Origin: Synergistaceae bacterium
GTDB lineage: Bacteria; Synergistota; Synergistia; Synergistales; Synergistaceae
Length of the DNA: 48,792 bases
Direction: 5' to 3'
Assembly (NCBI GenBank): GCA_031289775.1
Contig: JAITOY010000072.1
Location: 1 to 48,792, forward strand
Below are positions 15,850-23,643 of this stretch, piece by piece. A program made the translations under genes and the position numbers. Numbering within the stretch: position 1 is the stretch's first letter; every line of letters starts with the position of its first letter. Below the pieces are notes generated by a model that was given only the letters and a program-made list of their open reading frames with translations, made no database searches and was not told the origin of the DNA.

Positions 15850-16842
15850 CTACAGCTCAAAACTCCTCTTTATCAGCTCGGTGCCCCCGAGCCGCGCGAA
15901 ACCGAGCGCAATTTTCAGCGCACCGGCTATGGCCTTGTCGCGCGAGTTCCCGTGCGCCTTGACCACTATGCCGTCCACACCCAGCAGAGGCGAGCCGCCG
16001 CGCTGCTCGTGCTCGAATTTTGCCCATATTTTTTTCAGCGCCGGCATGAGAAGCGCCGCTCCAATCTTAGAGAGGATGCGGCTCTCTATCTCGTCCCGGG
16101 CGACGGACTTCACTATCTCGCCTATCCCCTCGCCGAACTTTATCAGGGCGTTCCCGGTAAATCCATCGCAGACTACGACATCTGTACTTCCAAGCGTCAC
16201 GTCCTTGCCCTCGACGTAACCCCTGAAATCCAGCTTCGCGCCGCTCAGCATATCGCGCGCCTCCGATATGACTTCGTCGCCCTTTATGTCCTCGCGCCCA
16301 TTCGAGAGCAGACCGACGCTAGGCTCATTTATGCCGGAGAACAGGCTCATGTACACAGCGCCCATGTGGGCGAACTGGTACAGGTTCACGGCCTTGCACC
16401 TCACGGTCGCGCCGACGTCCAGGAGGAGCGTGGTGCGGTTCAGCGCCGGTATGGGAACAGCGAGCCCTGGGCGGTCTATCCCGCCTATTCGCCCAACTAT
16501 GAGCACCCCGCCCGCGACGATCGCGCCCGTGTTCCCGGCTGAAATACAGCCGATGGCCTCTTTGGAGCGAACCATCTCCATCATGATCCTCATGCTGGAA
16601 TTTTTTTTTGTCCTGATCGATGAGCTGGGGTTGTCGCCCATTCCGATAACCTCGGTCGCCGGCACGATCTCTAAACGCGAGCGTATACTGTTATCGACGC
16701 CCTCGAGGTGCGGCTCGATCTGATCCTTTATCCCTACAAGGGCTACGGAGAGTTCCGGCTCGTCACGGCAGGCGAGAATCGCCCCCTTGCATGGCTCCGC
16801 AGGCGCGAAATCCCCGCCCATGGCGTCCAAGGCAAAAAGCAT
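15850..16842 (-). CDS. plsX: Phosphate acyltransferase PlsX
   Basis: PlsX makes acyl-phosphate from acyl-ACP, the acyl donor for PlsY in phospholipid synthesis. The 330-residue product starts with the family hallmark LFALDAMGGDFAP. It has SAGNTGAIVAGG, PALNRTTLLLDVGAT, LSNGREDIKGD, VVVCDGFTGNALIKFGEG and the late LLGVDGIVVKAHGNS. It follows fapR by only 5 bp, as in Bacillus (fapR-plsX-fabD-fabG). No plsY is in the window. Confidence 0.97.
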   Translation of the reverse strand: MLFALDAMGGDFAPAEPCKGAILACRDEPELSVALVGIKDQIEPHLEGVDNSIRSRLEIVPATEVIGMGDNPSSSIRTKKNSSMRIMMEMVRSKEAIGCISAGNTGAIVAGGVLIVGRIGGIDRPGLAVPIPALNRTTLLLDVGATVRCKAVNLYQFAHMGAVYMSLFSGINEPSVGLLSNGREDIKGDEVISEARDMLSGAKLDFRGYVEGKDVTLGSTDVVVCDGFTGNALIKFGEGIGEIVKSVARDEIESRILSKIGAALLMPALKKIWAKFEHEQRGGSPLLGVDGIVVKAHGNSRDKAIAGALKIALGFARLGGTELIKRSFEL

Positions 16843-16847
16843 TATAT

Positions 16848-17462
16848 CTAAACCTCCCGTTCGGCGTCCGCCGCCGCCGGGATGACCAGCCCGCCGCCCA
16901 AGTCCGACAGGACTTCCACGACGAAACGGGCCGCGAAAATCTCGCTGTTCCCGATGCGGGTATGAACGCTCACGACATATTTATTTTCCTTGTGAATGCC
17001 TACCTTCGCGCACGCCATCAACCTGTTGCCGACGCGCGCCGGCCTGTTGAACTGCACTCGCGCCGCGCCCACTATCACAAGCTCTTCCTTTACCACGGCT
17101 ATGGCGAGCGAAGCGGCCTGGGCGTAAATATAGTGATCGGCGACGAGGTCGGTGTGCCTGAACGCGTACTCGCGATTTGTGGAGAGCACCGAAAGCGCGA
17201 GCCTGTTCGGCTCGAGCTCAATGATCTCGCCCACAACCTCGTCCTGCTTCATGGACGTGAGCCGGCTCGACGCGTTTTCCGCCATCTGGCGAGCCCGCTC
17301 ACGCAGCTCCGGCACGTTCAAAAGCCCGCGATCCAGACGAATCGTGCCCACGCTGACGCCAAGCTCCCTGGCGAGTTCACTGTCAGACATGAGCGGATCC
17401 GAATCAAGCAGGTTGCGAAGTTGCTTGTGGCGAATCTGCTTTAGCTCCGATCGCAATAGCAC
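16848..17462 (-). CDS. fapR: FapR-type repressor of fatty acid and phospholipid synthesis
   Basis: FapR represses fab and pls genes and is released by malonyl-CoA. The 204-residue product matches its two parts: an N-terminal winged helix (LMSDSELARELGVSVGTIRLDR, then LNVPELRERARQMAE) and a hot-dog fold effector domain (DEVVGEIIELEPNRLALSVL, HYIYAQAASLAIAVVKEELVI, RVGNRLMACAKV). The start is GTG at 17462 with AGGAGACG upstream. It heads the fatty-acid block and is preceded by a near-consensus promoter with an ATTAGT/ACTAA-type dyad at the start of transcription, which suggests self-repression as known for Bacillus FapR. FapR is best known from Firmicutes. Confidence 0.92.
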   Translation of the reverse strand: MLLRSELKQIRHKQLRNLLDSDPLMSDSELARELGVSVGTIRLDRGLLNVPELRERARQMAENASSRLTSMKQDEVVGEIIELEPNRLALSVLSTNREYAFRHTDLVADHYIYAQAASLAIAVVKEELVIVGAARVQFNRPARVGNRLMACAKVGIHKENKYVVSVHTRIGNSEIFAARFVVEVLSDLGGGLVIPAAADAEREV

Positions 17463-17478
17463 CGTCTCCTATTAGCAG

Positions 17479-17501
17479 TTAGTAATAACAACAGGGACTA
17501 A
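17479..17501. promoter_or_regulatory. Candidate FapR operator
   Basis: TTAGT and ACTAA are separated by 13 bp, overlapping the -10 and the expected transcription start of fapR. An ATTAGC...TAAT stretch lies beside it. Known FapR sites contain TTAGTA-type half-sites but with closer spacing, so this is a plausible, not proven, operator. Confidence 0.4.
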
Positions 17502-17528
17502 TATATAAACTTTTTCACAATCTGTCAA
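17500..17528 (-). promoter_or_regulatory. Sigma-70 promoter of fapR-plsX-fab
   Basis: On the minus strand TTGACA (17523-17528) and TATATT (17500-17505) are spaced by 17 bp. The leader to the fapR GTG is about 30 nt. Confidence 0.85.
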
Positions 17529-17659
17529 CCGGTAAAACACATGTCACTGCTCGCTGCTTCCCTGGGTCTTCTCCGGATCGTGATCTCCGGATAAGGGCAA
17601 TTGAATGAAATTTTGGAATTAGAATAAGAGACGATCGATGCTGCGGGGTTTTACAGCCC

Positions 17660-17680
17660 ATAAAACGCGAAGCGCGTATT
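17660..17680 (-). terminator. Short terminator after the glucosaminidase gene
   Basis: ACGCG pairs with CGCGT around a 3-nt loop, followed on the minus strand by TTTTAT. It lies 33-50 nt after the stop of the last gene of the murA-rseP operon and upstream of the fapR promoter. Confidence 0.5.
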
Positions 17681-17709
17681 TGACCGCGGCGACTCTGAAC
17701 CGAGCCCTG

Positions 17710-18378
17710 TTATTTTGTTGGTTTCGTCGGCGAGATGCCGACGGAGGCCAGTTTTTTCTCGACTATCTGTATCTCCTTTGGCGACAGAAGGCCTTTCGCG
17801 CGCGCGTTGCTGTACTCCTTCAGGAGCTGCTTCCTCCACTCTACTCCGAGCAGCTTCGGCGCGAGGCGCACGGCTTTGTCCGCCATGTACTCGAAGTACT
17901 TCTGGGTCGTGGCCCATGAGCCCAGCCTGCCCTTCTGCAAAGACGAGAAGTAACCCCACATCGTGTCAGAATTTTTCACGGCGAGAGGATAGTCGCGCGT
18001 TACCTTCGCCTTGTAGTCCGCGAGGAACTCCGGCAGAGACGAGTAGACGCGAAAATAGGACTCCCTATAGATCGTCTTCCCCTTCACGACCTCGGGAGAC
18101 CGTTTTTTGATGGAGGGGCGGCCCGAACGGATCCAAGTCTTGTCGGCCTTTATGCCTGCGCCGTTCATGGCGTTTTTCCAGAGGTATGACGTCCAGAAGC
18201 CGGTCTCGTGAGCGCTCTGGCACGTCACAGCAAACGGATGGATGCCCTGCACTGTTTTCGCGTTTTTGTAAAACTCCTCCGCCGACAACGCAAACGCCGG
18301 CGCCGACCACACGATCAGCGCAAGAAAAAGAAAAACGACTGCCGAGACCGAGCGGAGCTTTATCGGCGTTTGTCTCAT
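17710..18378 (-). CDS. Exported glucosaminidase-domain protein
   Basis: The 222-residue protein has a signal peptide (1-30, SAPAFALSA) and a glucosaminidase (PF01832-like, Mannosyl-glycoprotein endo-N-acetylglucosaminidase) domain. The core is FAVTCQSAHETGFWTSYLW with the catalytic-type Glu58, followed by NAMNGAGIKADKTW, a YRVYSSLPEFLADY-like element (here FRVYSSLPEFLADY) and WGYFSSLQKGRLGSWATTQKYFEYMADKA. Such enzymes trim peptidoglycan glycan strands in the periplasm. The ATG is 2 bp after the rseP stop (TGACGCCATG), so it is the last gene of the envelope operon. No cell-wall binding domain is attached. Confidence 0.82.
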   Translation of the reverse strand: MRQTPIKLRSVSAVVFLFLALIVWSAPAFALSAEEFYKNAKTVQGIHPFAVTCQSAHETGFWTSYLWKNAMNGAGIKADKTWIRSGRPSIKKRSPEVVKGKTIYRESYFRVYSSLPEFLADYKAKVTRDYPLAVKNSDTMWGYFSSLQKGRLGSWATTQKYFEYMADKAVRLAPKLLGVEWRKQLLKEYSNARAKGLLSPKEIQIVEKKLASVGISPTKPTK

Positions 18379-18382
18379 GGCG

Positions 18383-19417
18383 TCAGCCCATCAGCCTCGA
18401 TATGTCCTTCCACGTGACGAAGGCTATCAGGACGAGAAGCATAACCAACCCCACTATGTGGATGCGGTTCTCCCATGCCTCCGGGAACTTGCGCCTGAAA
18501 ATCATCTCGCCGAGCACGAAGACAAGCCTCCCTCCGTCGAGCGCGGGAAAGGGGAGCAGGTTCAACAACCCGAGGTTCAGGTTTATCACGGCGAGGAAGA
18601 ATATGAACGACCAGAAACCCTCCCTGGCGTAAGTGCCAGCCATCTGGGCTATGCCAACCGGGCCGGTTACCTCGGCCTGAAGCTCGCCGGTTATCATCTT
18701 CTTTAAAGACGTGAGGATCTGGACGCTCGCGCCCCAGCAACGCGCGAGACCGTTGGAAAAAGCCTGCAATGGCGGATATATTACACGGCCGGGCTGGACG
18801 CCCCAGAGCCTCGCCGAAGCCTCTTCGCTGTACGGCACATCGCCGCGCAGCGCGACTTCCACCCCGTCGCGCTCCACGACGATGGTCACATCGTCGGTCG
18901 CGACCGACTGGAGCGTGGAGCGTATCTCCTTCCACTCGGTTATTTCATTGCCGTTTATGGAGAGTACCCTGTCGCCCGGCATAGCGCCCATGGTCTTGGC
19001 CGGATACCCGTCGATAAGATCGCCCACCACGGGAGTATCGAGGTCGGTCGCGCCGTAGCAGGCGAGGAGGACGGACGTGAGCAGCCAGGCGAGCGCTATG
19101 TTGAAAAACGCGCCGCCGGCGATTATGACAAAGCGCTCCCAAGCGCGCCTGATCGGAAAGGATCTCGTCGGGTCGGGATCGTCCTCAGGGAGCGGGTCGG
19201 CCTCATCCCCCTCCATTCTGACGAATCCGCCTATGGGGAAGGCGCGTATTGACCAGAGTACGCCCCTTTTTTTCATCGAAAAAAGCCTCGGCCCCATTCC
19301 GAACGCGAACTCGTGAACCTGAACGTTGCGCCACACAGCGGCCAGAAAGTGCCCGCCCTCGTGAATCACCACACACACGCCAATTACAACCAGAAAAGCC
19401 AGCAGGCTGACTATCAT
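18383..19417 (-). CDS. rseP: Site-2 protease RseP (intramembrane zinc metalloprotease)
   Basis: RseP cleaves membrane substrates such as anti-sigma factors and signal-peptide remnants. The 344-residue product has HEGGH (HExxH) in the first membrane segment, RAFPIGGFVRMEGDE, one PDZ domain (~115-195, PGDRVLSINGNEITEW) and the C-terminal NLLPFPALDGGR with the third zinc ligand. It has one PDZ, as in Bacillus RasP, not two as in E. coli. ATG at 19417 overlaps the dxr stop as ATGA, with GGAGGG upstream; the upstream frame is discarded. Confidence 0.95.
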   Translation of the reverse strand: MIVSLLAFLVVIGVCVVIHEGGHFLAAVWRNVQVHEFAFGMGPRLFSMKKRGVLWSIRAFPIGGFVRMEGDEADPLPEDDPDPTRSFPIRRAWERFVIIAGGAFFNIALAWLLTSVLLACYGATDLDTPVVGDLIDGYPAKTMGAMPGDRVLSINGNEITEWKEIRSTLQSVATDDVTIVVERDGVEVALRGDVPYSEEASARLWGVQPGRVIYPPLQAFSNGLARCWGASVQILTSLKKMITGELQAEVTGPVGIAQMAGTYAREGFWSFIFFLAVINLNLGLLNLLPFPALDGGRLVFVLGEMIFRRKFPEAWENRIHIVGLVMLLVLIAFVTWKDISRLMG

Positions 19418-20583
19418 TTTTTTCCCTCCATAGCCGAAAAAATTTGCCAAGCCCTCTCGCGCCCCTCAGATATGAGGCGTATGGAGTCCTCGACTGTGGT
19501 TGGCGACGGGCCGGAATAACTCTCCAGCGTTTTTTCTATTATATGCGAAATCGACAAAAAAGGAATACGCCCATCCAGAAAAGCGCCGACCGCAAACTCG
19601 TCGGCCCCTATGAGGAGCGGCGGGTAGGCGCCTCCCCTCCTGCCGGCCTCGATCGCTATGGCAAAGCAGGGGAATCTGGCCTCGTCCGGCTCGAAAAATT
19701 CGAGCGCCCATCCATCAGGCCGGGGAAGCTCCATTTCCGGGACGCCGGATATGGGAAGCCTCTCGGGCCACGCAAGCGCGGCGGCGGCAGGAAGCCTCAT
19801 ATCGGGGCGCGAAAACAGCATTTTCATGGTCAAGTCCGAGAACTCCACGATGCCGTGAACGAGAGCGGCGGGGTGGATCAATGCGCCGACCGCGCTGGGC
19901 GGCAGCGAAAACAACTGCATGGCCTCTATGCACTCGATGCCTTTGTTCATAAGAGTGGCGGAGTCTATCGTGATTTTTGCGCCCATGGCCCAGACCGGGT
20001 GTTTCAGGGCGTCCTCCGGCCGGACGCCGCTCATGCGCTCCGTCGTCCAATCGCGGAATGGGCCTCCAGATGCCGTCAGGAAAATTTTCCGAACCGAGCC
20101 GTGCGGCTCGTCGCGCAGACACTGCCAGATGGCGCTGTGCTCACTGTCCACCGGGCGGAGCTGATCCGGCCGTTTTACGAGCGGCATCACCCACGGCCCT
20201 GAGGCGACTATGCTCTCCTTGTTCGCGAGCGAGACATCCTTGCCGAGAGCGAGAGCGCGCTGCAACGCGGGAATCGCGTCCGTGCCGGACGAGGCGAACG
20301 ACACGTGGTCGACCTCCGGCAGCGACGCTATGCCGACGAGGCCCTCTTTCCCGCTCAGCAACGTAACGCCGGACGCTCTGAAGCGCTCGGCGGCGGAGGA
20401 GGAGAAATCGGCGAGCGACGCGTATCTCGCCCTGAAACGTTTCGCTATATTGAGCAGCCCGTCCGCGTTTGATCCCGCGGCGACAGCTACGACGTCGAAT
20501 CGGTCGGGATATCGCGCGCATATATCGAGCAGCGCGCTCCCTACGCTGCCTGTGGCGCCTAAAACCGCAATCCTCACGACCAT
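19414..20583 (-). CDS. dxr: 1-deoxy-D-xylulose 5-phosphate reductoisomerase
   Basis: Dxr makes MEP, the committed step of the non-mevalonate isoprenoid pathway. The 389-residue product has the NADPH loop AVLGATGSVGSA, LANKESIVASG, the metal-site motif PVDSEHSAIWQCL, LTASGGPFRDW, DSATLMNKGIECIEA and HPAALVHGIVEF. The start is ATG 20583, inside the last codons of cdsA, with AGAGG about 8 nt upstream; a GTG at 20577 is an alternative. A much longer open frame extends upstream but only overlaps cdsA. The product feeds UppS, encoded two genes upstream. Confidence 0.96.
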   Translation of the reverse strand: MVVRIAVLGATGSVGSALLDICARYPDRFDVVAVAAGSNADGLLNIAKRFRARYASLADFSSSAAERFRASGVTLLSGKEGLVGIASLPEVDHVSFASSGTDAIPALQRALALGKDVSLANKESIVASGPWVMPLVKRPDQLRPVDSEHSAIWQCLRDEPHGSVRKIFLTASGGPFRDWTTERMSGVRPEDALKHPVWAMGAKITIDSATLMNKGIECIEAMQLFSLPPSAVGALIHPAALVHGIVEFSDLTMKMLFSRPDMRLPAAAALAWPERLPISGVPEMELPRPDGWALEFFEPDEARFPCFAIAIEAGRRGGAYPPLLIGADEFAVGAFLDGRIPFLSISHIIEKTLESYSGPSPTTVEDSIRLISEGRERAWQIFSAMEGKK

Positions 20584-21440
20584 CCGATGACCTCTATGAT
20601 GAAAAACGCCAGAGTGGCGTTTATCAATATGCTGTCGAAACGGTCGAGAAAACCGCCGTGGCCTGGGATGACCTTGCCAGAGTCCTTCACTTTGGCCTCG
20701 CGCTTCAGCACGGACTCGCAAAGGTCGCCGATCTGGCCGGCAATGCCGCAGAGCAGCCCCAGCAGCAACAATGGGATAGGGGCGAAGTCGAAAAAATACG
20801 CTACGGACGCGCCGCAGAGCGAGCTGGCGGCTACTCCGGCCAGAAAACCCTCCCAGCTCTTCTTCGGGCTCACCCTGTCGCAGAGCGGAGACTGACCGAA
20901 GAGCGACCCGGCCACAAACGCCGCGATATCGCAGCTCCATGTGCACAGGAATAACGTGAGCAGCAGCATCAGCCCAGACGTCTGAGAGCGTATGAGTATC
21001 AAAAAGCTCCAGGGCAGTACTATATATATCAGGCCGGAGAGCGTACCTCCGACGTTCCATATCGCGTAACTCTGTCCGAGGCTTTCCCTGCGGACGACCT
21101 CCGTGAACAGCACGAGGAAAGCGACTAGGGGAAGTATGGAGAGCACGAGGGCAAAGCTGTAGCCCATCGATACCGTCACGAGCATCAGAACACCGCCGGT
21201 CAGCCCCCATCCCCGCGAGAGCCTGTATTTGGAGATGAGCAGCTGGTATAGCTCCCAAAGCGACCCAAGCGCGATAAGCGACGCTATCACGTCCCACAGC
21301 CAATCCCCGTATAAGACGCCCCCCAAAATCAAAAGCCCGACGAGAGCGCCGCCCCCTATTCTCTTTATCATGTCGCCTGCGACCAGCGGCGCGCCAGGCT
21401 GTCTCGCTCTGATTCCGGGCGGCGGTTTATGCAGCGCCAT
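20574..21440 (-). CDS. cdsA: Phosphatidate cytidylyltransferase (CDP-DAG synthase)
   Basis: This membrane enzyme makes CDP-diacylglycerol from phosphatidate and CTP. The 288-residue protein has about eight membrane segments and the signature SVLKREAKVKDSG then PGHGGFLDRFDS, near the C-terminus. TWSCDIAAFVAGSLFGQSP and VSPKKSWEGFLAG are also family features. The ATG at 21440 was chosen because GGGAGGG lies 9 nt upstream; it overlaps the uppS end by 14 nt. Confidence 0.95.
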   Translation of the reverse strand: MALHKPPPGIRARQPGAPLVAGDMIKRIGGGALVGLLILGGVLYGDWLWDVIASLIALGSLWELYQLLISKYRLSRGWGLTGGVLMLVTVSMGYSFALVLSILPLVAFLVLFTEVVRRESLGQSYAIWNVGGTLSGLIYIVLPWSFLILIRSQTSGLMLLLTLFLCTWSCDIAAFVAGSLFGQSPLCDRVSPKKSWEGFLAGVAASSLCGASVAYFFDFAPIPLLLLGLLCGIAGQIGDLCESVLKREAKVKDSGKVIPGHGGFLDRFDSILINATLAFFIIEVIGWS

Positions 21441-22131
21441 ATCGACGTTCCCTCCCAGCGTAGCTCGCCAGAGCTCTCTCAAGTTCGGATCTGTCAAAAT
21501 CGGGCCAGTATACGTCCGAAAAATAATACTCGCTGTACGCGCCCTCCCACAGCCAGAAATTGCTCATTCGGAGCTCCCCGCCGGTGCGTATGAGCAAGTC
21601 GGGATCCGGGACGTCTGGGAGGTACATGCGGCTTCTCAGCAGTTCCTCCGTGACAGGCCCCTCGTGGCCGGACTCTATCAGACGCGACACAGCATCGAGT
21701 ATCTCCTGCCTGCCTCCGTAGTTCGTACAGAATATCACGTCTATCCCGTCGTTGCCGCGCGTTTTCTCCTCGGCCGAGGCGACAATTTCCAGTATGTCGG
21801 CGGGAAAAACGTCCATCCTCCCGGCGAAACGTACGCGAGCGTTGCGCTTGTGCATCTGATCCATCTTGCCCTTCAGATAGTACCTGAAAAGTCCCATGAG
21901 GCCCTGTACCTCGCTCTTAGGCCGCTTCCAGTTCTCTGTGGAGAAAGCGTAAACGGAAAGATAACGTATCCCTATTTCCTTCGCGCTGTCAATTATACGC
22001 TCCAACGCCTTCATCCCGGCCTGGTGCCCAATCACCCTCGGGAGGAAACGTTTTTTCGCCCACCGCCCGTTCCCGTCCATGACAATGCCGACGTGACCCG
22101 GGAGTTTTTTCTGACCGTCCTGGTCAACCAA
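21427..22131 (-). CDS. uppS: Undecaprenyl diphosphate synthase (UppS)
   Basis: UppS adds isopentenyl units in cis to make the lipid carrier for cell-wall sugars. The 234-residue product has HVGIVMDGNGRWAKKR, SVYAFSTENWKRP, FCTNYGGRQEILDA and the C-terminal DLLIRTGGELRMSNFWLWE. The start is TTG 22131 with GGCGGAG upstream; it overlaps the udg end by 8 nt. Confidence 0.95.
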   Translation of the reverse strand: MVDQDGQKKLPGHVGIVMDGNGRWAKKRFLPRVIGHQAGMKALERIIDSAKEIGIRYLSVYAFSTENWKRPKSEVQGLMGLFRYYLKGKMDQMHKRNARVRFAGRMDVFPADILEIVASAEEKTRGNDGIDVIFCTNYGGRQEILDAVSRLIESGHEGPVTEELLRSRMYLPDVPDPDLLIRTGGELRMSNFWLWEGAYSEYYFSDVYWPDFDRSELERALASYAGRERRYGAA

Positions 22132-22813
22132 CGGAGTCTCCGCCCGCGCCAGCGGTTTTGAGGCTGTCCCACTGCCGTTTTACCTCCTGAATGTCCTGCC
22201 ATGTCAGGCGCTTCGGGCTGCCGGGCTTTTTCCCGTCCGGAAATCGCAGAAGGTAGCTTGGGTGAAACATCGGCATAACGGACGTCCCCCGCCAGTTGTA
22301 CCAGCGGCCGCGCAGCTTCGTTATCCCCTCCGTTGTTTTCAGCAGCCACTTTGTAGGAGTCGAACCGAGGAGGACGATTATCGATGGGCTGAGAAGCTGT
22401 ATCTGGGCCTGAAGAAAGAGGTCGCAGGCCGTCATCTCGTCCGGCTGGGGAAGCCTGTTGTCCGGGGGACGGCATTTTACGACGTTCGTTATGTACACAT
22501 CCTCTCTGTCGATGCCGGCCGCCGTGAGTATCTGCGTCAGCAGCTGGCCCGCCTTCCCTACGAATGGGCGGCCCTGTTCGTCCTCGTCGGCGCCTGGACC
22601 TTCGCCTATGAACAAAAGCTCCGTATGCTCGCTGCCATCCCCAAACACGACGGACTTTCTCGTTCGGGAGAGGCCGCACGCCTCGCACGAAAACGCCCTT
22701 CTCACGCACTCATCCCATAGAACATCCCTCGCTGCGTCTCTGTCCTCGGGGGGAAGCGAGAATAACAGACCGTCCTTGTTGAAGTTGTCCGGCGAAATAT
22801 TTTCCATCGTCAA
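22124..22813 (-). CDS. Family-4 uracil-DNA glycosylase (4Fe-4S)
   Basis: This enzyme removes uracil from DNA. The 229-residue protein has the four cysteines that hold the 4Fe-4S cluster (CEACGLS, VKCRPP, MTACDLF). It also has the active-site motif IGEGPGADEDEQGRPFVGKAG, and the DNA-binding HPSYLLR. It starts at TTG 22813, overlapping the previous stop as TTGA with AGGAG 7 nt upstream; ATG at 22807 is an alternative. A DNA-repair gene inside an envelope operon is not functionally explained. Confidence 0.93.
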   Translation of the reverse strand: MTMENISPDNFNKDGLLFSLPPEDRDAARDVLWDECVRRAFSCEACGLSRTRKSVVFGDGSEHTELLFIGEGPGADEDEQGRPFVGKAGQLLTQILTAAGIDREDVYITNVVKCRPPDNRLPQPDEMTACDLFLQAQIQLLSPSIIVLLGSTPTKWLLKTTEGITKLRGRWYNWRGTSVMPMFHPSYLLRFPDGKKPGSPKRLTWQDIQEVKRQWDSLKTAGAGGDSVG

Positions 22814-23643
22814 AATTCTACTCCTACGACGTTCACGTTTATATAGTACACGTCGAGCCCTGTGAAGTAGCGCACACTCCTCGCCACTCTCTGGCGAACG
22901 AGCTCGGCCACGGTTATTATACTCTTTGAACCGGGCGCCGCCTTTATGTCAATTTCAATGCTCAGCGACTGTTCGTCGCTGGAGAACACGCGCGTCGCCA
23001 CAACGCGGGGAACCTGCCCTATCCTCGAAGCCACATGGGCGCAGAGCTGCTCTATCGCGTCCGGCTCGATGTGGACGTCCCCGTAAAAGCTGAACGGGGG
23101 GCGCACTATCGTCTTCTCCCCCTCGTAAGGGGCTTTTGTCCTCCACAGGACGCGAAGGCGACCTACCATCTTTCCCGCGAAGTTCTTGCGCACGAGGACG
23201 TGTGACACCGGTATGACGTGCTGCCCTTTCGCGGATCTCTCCTTGCGCGCGCGGGATATCTCCTCCGGCGTCGCGACCTCCTCTATATGGACGACCCGGA
23301 CTGGCAGAGGCAGTTCCAGTTTTTTTATTATACGCTCGGCCATGCCCTCCGACGTCGCTATTATCATGACGGAGCAAGGCGCCGCCCTTCTGAAGAAGTC
23401 GGTTACGGACTGTCTGTGGTCGTCGTACTCGAACATCGCCCTGCGTATCGCGCGTATCTGGTTGCGCTCAGTCTTGGCGCTTTTCCCAACCACTATCTCC
23501 GTTCTTCGAATCACAAGCCCGTCGTCTATGATATAGTCGGCGTCGAGGTAGTCGGCCACGAACTGCGCGCGCTGGCTCTTGCCCGTTCCGGCCGCACCTA
23601 TAAAGGCGTATACCGTTATCGACTCGAACGCCGGGTTGATCAT
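22810..23643 (-). CDS. P-loop ATPase fused to an Asp23-like domain
   Basis: The 277-residue protein starts with a P-loop NTPase: VYAFIGAAGTGKSQRAQFVA (Walker A 16-23), DADYIIDDGLVI and a helical region with MIIATSEGMAERIIKK. About residues 100-165 contain EEISRARKERSAKGQHVIPVSHVLVRKNFAGK. The C-terminal ~95 residues (FSFYGDVHIEPDAIEQLCAH ... VYYINVNVVGVEF) match the Asp23/YloU pattern: a G-x-V-x-I-x-x-x-x-I start, alternating hydrophobic strands and the closing T-G-L-D-V-x-x-I-N-V-x-V. Asp23 proteins usually stand alone and act near the membrane in Gram-positive bacteria. The role of this fusion is unknown; being between murA and uppS suggests envelope work. It overlaps murA by 4 nt and udg by 3 nt. 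Confidence 0.75.
   Translation of the reverse strand: MINPAFESITVYAFIGAAGTGKSQRAQFVADYLDADYIIDDGLVIRRTEIVVGKSAKTERNQIRAIRRAMFEYDDHRQSVTDFFRRAAPCSVMIIATSEGMAERIIKKLELPLPVRVVHIEEVATPEEISRARKERSAKGQHVIPVSHVLVRKNFAGKMVGRLRVLWRTKAPYEGEKTIVRPPFSFYGDVHIEPDAIEQLCAHVASRIGQVPRVVATRVFSSDEQSLSIEIDIKAAPGSKSIITVAELVRQRVARSVRYFTGLDVYYINVNVVGVEF

Noticed and set aside
20584-21303. A long open frame that would extend Dxr upstream by 240 residues
   Set aside because: The extra part lies antiphase over cdsA, has no family resemblance and is Arg/His-rich, as expected of a shadow frame; Dxr begins at AVLGATGSVG.
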